A stretch of 64,000 bases of DNA from an uncultured Neglectibacter sp. (GTDB lineage Bacteria; Bacillota; Clostridia; Oscillospirales; Acutalibacteraceae): positions 94,404 through 158,403 of the forward strand of contig CAJFSY010000005.1 of the NCBI GenBank assembly GCA_904419785.1. Reading direction: 5' to 3'. Positions 60,030 through 64,000 of the stretch are shown here, piece by piece. Position numbers and translations under genes: made by a program. The notes under the pieces were generated by a model, which ran no database searches, was not told where the DNA came from, and saw only the letters and a program-made list of their open reading frames with translations. The stretch's first letter is position 1. The number at the start of each line of letters is the position of its first letter.

Positions 60030-60178
60030 AGCCGGTATTCCCATGGGGGAGTAGTTTGCGGTTTGCCGCGGTAATGTCAACACAATGATCGCGAAGATCT
60101 GGTATTGCCTGAAAAAACGAGACTCATGGAAAACACCTGTTCGTTCATAGAATAGGGTGTTTTCCGCGAGTCTTTTTT
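60030..60178 (+). promoter_or_regulatory. yybP-ykoY manganese riboswitch
   Basis: The conserved GGGGGAGTAG (60045-60054), GTCAACAC (60076-60083) and a GCCTGA...CGAGACT 3' element match the yybP-ykoY Mn2+-sensing class. The expression platform is the terminator at 60120-60178. It precedes mntP, a Mn2+ exporter, which matches known members. Mn2+ binding should prevent termination. The 5' limit is approximate. Confidence 0.9.
60120..60178 (+). terminator. Riboswitch terminator
   Basis: AGACTC...GGAAAACACC pairs with GGTGTTTTCC...GAGTCT, followed by T6. The GGAAAACACC arm is repeated exactly at 60186-60195 beyond the terminator. Confidence 0.85.
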
Positions 60179-60218
60179 CGTGCGCGGAAAACACCGAAAA
60201 CAACTTGGAGGTAGAAAA

Positions 60219-60782
60219 ATGGGTTTGGTGGAATTGTTTTTGATCGCGGTAGGACTTTCGATGGATGCTTTCGCGGTGGCGGTATGCAAAGGGTTGGCGC
60301 TGCGCAAGGTAAACTTGGGCCAGATGGCGCTGGTCGGCTTGTGGTTTGGTGGTTTTCAGGCATTGATGCCGTTGATCGGCTATTTTGTAGGCGTTCAGTT
60401 CCGTGAGCAGATCACCGCGATAGATCATTGGGTCGCGTTTGGCCTGTTGGCGGTCATCGGCGGCAACATGATTCGGGAAGCCCTCTCGAAAGAAGAGGAA
60501 TGTCCCGATGCGTCCTTGACGGTGAAGGCGATGCTCCCCATGGCTGTGGCCACCAGTATCGACGCTCTGGCCGTAGGTGTGAGCTTTGCTTTCCTCAGCG
60601 TCAACATCGGGGCGGCGGTGTCTTTTATCGGAGTGATCACCTTCCTGCTTTCTATGGTGGGAGTGAAGGTTGGCAGCCTGTTTGGCGCCAAATATAAAAG
60701 CCGCGCGGAACTTGTGGGCGGCATTATTTTGATTCTGATGGGGCTGAAAATCCTGTTGGAACATTTGGGCGTGTTTGGATAA
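60219..60782 (+). CDS. mntP: Manganese efflux pump MntP
   Basis: 187 residues with six transmembrane segments. The [14 protein letters not shown] and [15 protein letters not shown] repeats, each with a conserved Asp, mark MntP. It exports excess Mn2+. ATG at 60219 after GGAGG; an earlier in-frame start at 60180 would place it over the terminator. Controlled by the riboswitch upstream. Confidence 0.95.
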   Translation: MGLVELFLIAVGLSMDAFAVAVCKGLALRKVNLGQMALVGLWFGGFQALMPLIGYFVGVQFREQITAIDHWVAFGLLAVIGGNMIREALSKEEECPDASLTVKAMLPMAVATSIDALAVGVSFAFLSVNIGAAVSFIGVITFLLSMVGVKVGSLFGAKYKSRAELVGGIILILMGLKILLEHLGVFG

Positions 60783-60858
60783 AACAATGCGCGGGGAAGG
60801 TCTGCTGATTTTGGTATAAGAAACCGGAACGCGCTTTGGAATCGGAAAGGAGAAACGA

Positions 60859-61446
60859 ATGGGTCTGTTTGCGTCGAAGAAAAGAGTATTGGTGCTTTTT
60901 GGTTCTCCCCATGGCCATGGCTGTACCAGAAAATTGCTGGATAGTTTCCTGGAATGTTTTCAGGAAAACAAGGATTGGGAGATCGAAGAATTGAACCTGT
61001 ATGAGATGGATGTTCATCCCTGTACGGGGTGCCGCCAGTGCGCCAAGGAGGAAAGCTGCACTTTCGATGACCTGGATGGTTTTGACAAATCGCTGCGCCG
61101 CTGCGATCTGCTGGTTGTGGCGTCGCCGGTGTATAATTTTTCCTATCCCGCGCCGCTGAAAGCTTTGTTGGACCGCACGCAGCGGTATTTTGAGGCGCGC
61201 TTTTCTTTAGGGATGAAACCGCCCATAAAAAAACACCGGGAAGCGGTGTTGCTGTTGACGATGGGTTCTGAGGACAGCTACGGCGTAGAAGTGTGCACCC
61301 ATCAGCTGGAGAGAGCCTTCAGCGTGATGAACACAGACCTTACCGGCTGCGCGCTGTGGGACGGCACAGATCTGGGGGAAGACAGAAAAGGAATGGCGCA
61401 GACCCAGGCTAGGGCGATCGCTCTTGAAATTCTGAAAAAAATGTGA
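60859..61446 (+). CDS. Flavodoxin-like NAD(P)H-dependent oxidoreductase
   Basis: 195 residues with a flavodoxin fold. The FMN-binding loop is LFGSPHGHGCTRKL. The CTGCRQCAKEESC cysteine cluster is typical of iron-sulfur flavoproteins and related FMN reductases, though only part of the Isf pattern is present. ASPVYNFSYPAPLKALLDR contacts the flavin. ATG after AAAGGAG. 76 bases after mntP and probably independent of Mn. Confidence 0.82.
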   Translation: MGLFASKKRVLVLFGSPHGHGCTRKLLDSFLECFQENKDWEIEELNLYEMDVHPCTGCRQCAKEESCTFDDLDGFDKSLRRCDLLVVASPVYNFSYPAPLKALLDRTQRYFEARFSLGMKPPIKKHREAVLLLTMGSEDSYGVEVCTHQLERAFSVMNTDLTGCALWDGTDLGEDRKGMAQTQARAIALEILKKM

Positions 61447-61452
61447 TATGAT
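61424..61452 (+). promoter_or_regulatory. Possible promoter of the YebC gene
   Basis: TTGAAA at 61424-61429, 17-base spacer, TATGAT at 61447-61452, overlapping the end of the previous gene. Confidence 0.5.
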
Positions 61453-61492
61453 ATCTCGAAGATTATACTAGAGTGGATAAGGCGGTTGAAAC

Positions 61493-62239
61493 ATGTCAGG
61501 ACATTCGAAATGGAACAACATTAAGCGGAAAAAAGAAAAAGCCGACGGCGCCAAGGCAAAGATCTTTACTAAGATCGGCCGTGAGCTCACCGTGGCGGTA
61601 AAAGAGGGCGGCAGCGCTGACCCGGCTGCCAACTCCCGGCTGCGTGACTGCATCGCCAAAGCGAAAGCAGCCAACGTGCCCAACGACAACATCGAGCGTA
61701 TCATCAAAAAGGCCGCCGGCGATGGCAGCACCGACAACTACGAGAACGTCACCTATGAAGGCTATGGCCCCAACGGCGTGGCGGTGATTGTGGAAGCCCT
61801 TACCGATAACCGGAACCGCACTGCTGCCGATGTGCGCCATGCGTTTGACAAATTTGGCGGCAATCTGGGTACTACGGGATGTGTGTCCTTCATGTTTAAC
61901 AAGAAGGGCGTGATCGTCATTGAAAAGGAAGGCCTGGACGAAGACACCGTGATGAGCGACGCTTTGGAGGCTGGCGCTTCCGATTTTGCCGCCGACGAGG
62001 ACGTGTTCGAGATTTCCACCGAGCCTTCTGATTTCAGCGGCGTTCGGGAAGACCTGGAGAAAAAGGGCTATGAGTTCGTTTCTGCCGAAGTGGAAATGGT
62101 GCCCGATACTTATACCAAAATCGACGATGAGGAGATCATCGTAAAAATGCAGAAAATGCTGGACCTTCTGGAGGACAACGACGACGTGCAGAACGTGTGG
62201 CACAACTGGGACGCTCCGGAAGAGGAAGAAGAGGAATAA
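61493..62239 (+). CDS. YebC/PmpR-family transcriptional regulator or translation factor
   Basis: 248 residues. [21 protein letters not shown] at the start is diagnostic. Members bind DNA or, as recently proposed for YebC, help ribosomes pass proline stretches. Acidic C-terminal tail of glutamates. It lies ahead of pyrB but has a terminator in between. Confidence 0.94.
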   Translation: MSGHSKWNNIKRKKEKADGAKAKIFTKIGRELTVAVKEGGSADPAANSRLRDCIAKAKAANVPNDNIERIIKKAAGDGSTDNYENVTYEGYGPNGVAVIVEALTDNRNRTAADVRHAFDKFGGNLGTTGCVSFMFNKKGVIVIEKEGLDEDTVMSDALEAGASDFAADEDVFEISTEPSDFSGVREDLEKKGYEFVSAEVEMVPDTYTKIDDEEIIVKMQKMLDLLEDNDDVQNVWHNWDAPEEEEEE

Positions 62240-62274
62240 ACAGGAAAGCGCTGGGGCTGCCCTGCTTCCTGTCA

Positions 62275-62309
62275 GGCCGCCGCGGCGAGAGTTCGCGGCG
62301 GCTTTTTTT
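62275..62309 (+). terminator. Terminator after the YebC gene
   Basis: GCCGCCGCG/CGCGGCGGC stem with T7. Confidence 0.85.
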
Positions 62310-62336
62310 GAGAAATCGCCATGAATTATATAGACT
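62308..62336 (+). promoter_or_regulatory. Promoter of pyrBI
   Basis: TTGAGA at 62308-62313, 17-base spacer, TAGACT at 62331-62336. Starts inside the terminator T run. Confidence 0.55.
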
Positions 62337-62361
62337 GAGAAATGGGAAAGGAAGGGACATT

Positions 62362-63297
62362 ATGAGACATCTTATCGATCCTCTGGATTTGACCCGGGAG
62401 GAAACCGACCGGCTGCTTACTTTGGCGGAGAGCATCCTCGCGGACCCGGCGGCGTATGCCCATGCCTGCGATGGGAAAATCCTTGCCACTTTGTTTTACG
62501 AACCCAGCACCCGCACCCGTTTGAGTTTTGAATCTGCCATGATGCGCTTGGGTGGGAAAGTTTTGGGATTTTCATCGGCGGCCAGCAGTTCCGCCACAAA
62601 AGGGGAAAGCGTGGCGGATACTATCCGTATGATCTCCGGTTACGCGGATATTGCCGCTATGCGCCATTTTAAGGAAGGCGCTCCCTATGTGGCGGCCCGC
62701 TATTCGAAAATCCCTGTCATTAACGCTGGAGATGGCGGCCATCAGCATCCCACCCAAACGTTGACGGACATGCTTACCATCCGCCGGAAACGTGGGGAAA
62801 TCAGCGGTGTGACCATCGGCCTTTGCGGCGATCTGAAGTTTGGGCGCACCGTGCATTCCCTGATCAAGTCTTTGGTGCGGTATGAGGATATCAATTTCAT
62901 TTTCATCTCACCCGAAGAACTGCGGGTGCCCAGCTATATTTTGAAAGAAGTTGTAGAGCCTTCCGGTCATCCCTGGCGGGAAGTACGGGACATGGAAGAG
63001 GTCATGCCGGAACTGGATATCCTCTACATGACTCGTGTGCAGCGCGAACGGTTCTTTAACGAGGAAGATTATGTCCGTTTGAAAGATTCCTACGTTTTGA
63101 CGAAAGAAAAGCTGGACCTGGGCAAAAAGGACGTGGCGGTGCTTCACCCCCTGCCCAGGGTAAACGAGATCGCCCCCGAGGTGGACGAGGATCCCAGAGC
63201 AATGTATTTTGAACAAGCGCGGTGCGGCGTGTTCGTGCGAATGGCGTTGATCCTTACCCTGTTGGGCCTGGCTCCTGAGGTGTTGGATGAAAATTGA
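62362..63297 (+). CDS. pyrB: Aspartate carbamoyltransferase, catalytic chain
   Basis: 311 residues. Carbamoyl-phosphate motif [24 protein letters not shown] and HPLPRVNEI are all present. Makes carbamoyl aspartate for pyrimidine synthesis. ATG at 62362 after AAAGGAAGG. Followed by pyrI 13 bases later, giving the E. coli-like two-chain enzyme. Confidence 0.96.
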   Translation: MRHLIDPLDLTREETDRLLTLAESILADPAAYAHACDGKILATLFYEPSTRTRLSFESAMMRLGGKVLGFSSAASSSATKGESVADTIRMISGYADIAAMRHFKEGAPYVAARYSKIPVINAGDGGHQHPTQTLTDMLTIRRKRGEISGVTIGLCGDLKFGRTVHSLIKSLVRYEDINFIFISPEELRVPSYILKEVVEPSGHPWREVRDMEEVMPELDILYMTRVQRERFFNEEDYVRLKDSYVLTKEKLDLGKKDVAVLHPLPRVNEIAPEVDEDPRAMYFEQARCGVFVRMALILTLLGLAPEVLDEN

Positions 63298-63310
63298 AGG
63301 AGGGGAAATC

Positions 63311-63730
63311 ATGTTGAATATCGACAGCATTGAAAACGGCATTGTCATCGACCATATCACCGCCGGCCGGGGCATGAGGGTGTATGAGCTTTTGGAACTG
63401 GACAAACTGGATACTTGCGTGGCAATCATCAAGAACGCCCGCAGCAGCAAGTATGGCCGGAAAGATATCATCAAGATCGAAGGGGTAATGAATATCGACC
63501 TGGATGTTCTGGGCTTTATTGACGATAACGCCACGGTCTGCACCATTGTGGGAGGGAAACTTGCCAGCAAGAAGAAACCTTCTTTGCCCAAACGCCTGGT
63601 GAATATCGTCTCTTGCAAGAATCCCCGGTGTATCACCTCGGCGGAAGATGTAGACCAGATTTTCGTCCTTTGCGATGAAGAGTCTCACCGTTACCGCTGC
63701 CAGTATTGCGAGCAGGAATATAAAAAATAA
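63311..63730 (+). CDS. pyrI: Aspartate carbamoyltransferase, regulatory chain
   Basis: 139 residues. N-terminal nucleotide-binding part and C-terminal zinc domain with the cysteines CKNPRC...CQYC. It lets CTP and ATP control PyrB. A regulatory chain is less usual among Bacillus-type Firmicutes but known in clostridia. ATG at 63311 after GGAGGGG. Confidence 0.95.
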   Translation: MLNIDSIENGIVIDHITAGRGMRVYELLELDKLDTCVAIIKNARSSKYGRKDIIKIEGVMNIDLDVLGFIDDNATVCTIVGGKLASKKKPSLPKRLVNIVSCKNPRCITSAEDVDQIFVLCDEESHRYRCQYCEQEYKK

Positions 63731-63748
63731 ACAAAGGAAACATAAACA

Positions 63749-63922
63749 ATGGAACCTACGAAAAAACTTCCTCTGTTCCTGGTGACGGGCGCTTCCTGTG
63801 TGGGAAAGTCCACCATGTGCCAACTGTTGTTTGAAAAAGAAGAACAGTATCTTGTTTTGGAAAGCGATATCCTGTGGGAGGAACGCTACAACACTCCCCA
63901 GGATAATGCTCATGTACGGTAA
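63749..63922 (+). pseudogene. Truncated P-loop kinase gene
   Basis: 57 codons: Walker A GASCVGKST and the LVLESDILW motif of a small nucleoside/AAA-type kinase, then the frame ends at a TAA. Relatives as I recall them continue well past the NTP-x-DN motif (near residue 53), to about 180 residues. The sequence after the DN codons (63907 on) no longer resembles the family in any frame and is poorer in GC. It is likely cut by an insertion or rearrangement at or near 63906. Confidence 0.6.
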
Positions 63923-64000
63923 GGAAGCAAGCAACCGAAAACAAGAGATAGACCGCCAGCACTACACTATTCCGAACCAAAGACCAAAAGATAAGCATTG

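Noticed and set aside
1-64000. CRISPR arrays, tRNA/rRNA genes, insertion sequences, prophage
   Set aside because: I saw no regularly spaced repeats, no tRNA T-arm/acceptor patterns, no transposase or integrase, and no phage structural genes.

Overview
The window reads as ordinary chromosome of a spore-forming, anaerobic, low-to-mid GC Firmicute, most likely a clostridial gut lineage of the Oscillospiraceae/Ruminococcaceae type. The evidence is spo0A, spoIVB, sigK and spoVAE; ferredoxin-dependent 2-oxoacid oxidoreductase genes; a T-box leader; many TTG/GTG starts with strong AGGAGG-type ribosome binding sites; and classical TTGACA-17-TATAAT promoters. I see no rRNA, tRNA, insertion sequence, prophage or CRISPR array. 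The window opens inside a histidine-phosphatase-like gene and closes just past a truncated P-loop kinase gene.

Layout. 1-12.2 kb: T-box controlled leuA, a dCMP deaminase pair, a large membrane protein with rsmA, a GNAT acetyltransferase, and a leftward ddl-murI-DUF1934-argS operon. 12.4-17.1 kb: rpmG-secE-nusG-rplK-rplA, then rplJ-rplL behind an L10 leader. 17.2-22.3 kb: a GH27 alpha-galactosidase, small Zn-ribbon and membrane proteins, a leftward dtd operon, an aldose-1-epimerase homologue. 22.3-28.1 kb: a structured leader, a heterodimeric ABC exporter, an MFS transporter and a type A chloramphenicol acetyltransferase, together a drug-efflux/resistance stretch. 28.2-30.9 kb: spoIVB-spo0A and a 568-base gene-free gap with a candidate minus-strand RNA. 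30.9-34.3 kb: a four-subunit ferredoxin oxidoreductase with a partner ATPase. 34.4-41.4 kb: a protein carrying a decarboxylase-like glycine motif, sigK, DUF1275, an aldo/keto reductase, spoVAE, a HAD phosphatase and small regulators. 41.6-46 kb: a Zn/Cd efflux operon and a two-gene minimal SUF (SmsCB-like) Fe-S unit. 46-55.8 kb: dcd, a YtrA-type GntR/ABC operon, an esterase, ilvE, an AAC(6')-like acetyltransferase and recQ. 56-64 kb: malQ-glgP, a Mn riboswitch with mntP, a flavoprotein, a YebC-family gene, pyrB-pyrI and a broken kinase.

The most notable points are: a Spo0A whose receiver lacks the conserved lysine; the leader and possible 53-codon upstream ORF before the ABC exporter; the structured gap upstream of spoIVB; a perfect 16-bp inverted repeat holding a TTGACA element; a histidine phosphatase lacking its nucleophilic histidine; a duplicated 10-mer around the Mn-riboswitch terminator; and an abrupt sequence change inside the last gene. 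I did not find a clearly novel multi-gene system. Most of the content is recognisable housekeeping, sporulation and transport.
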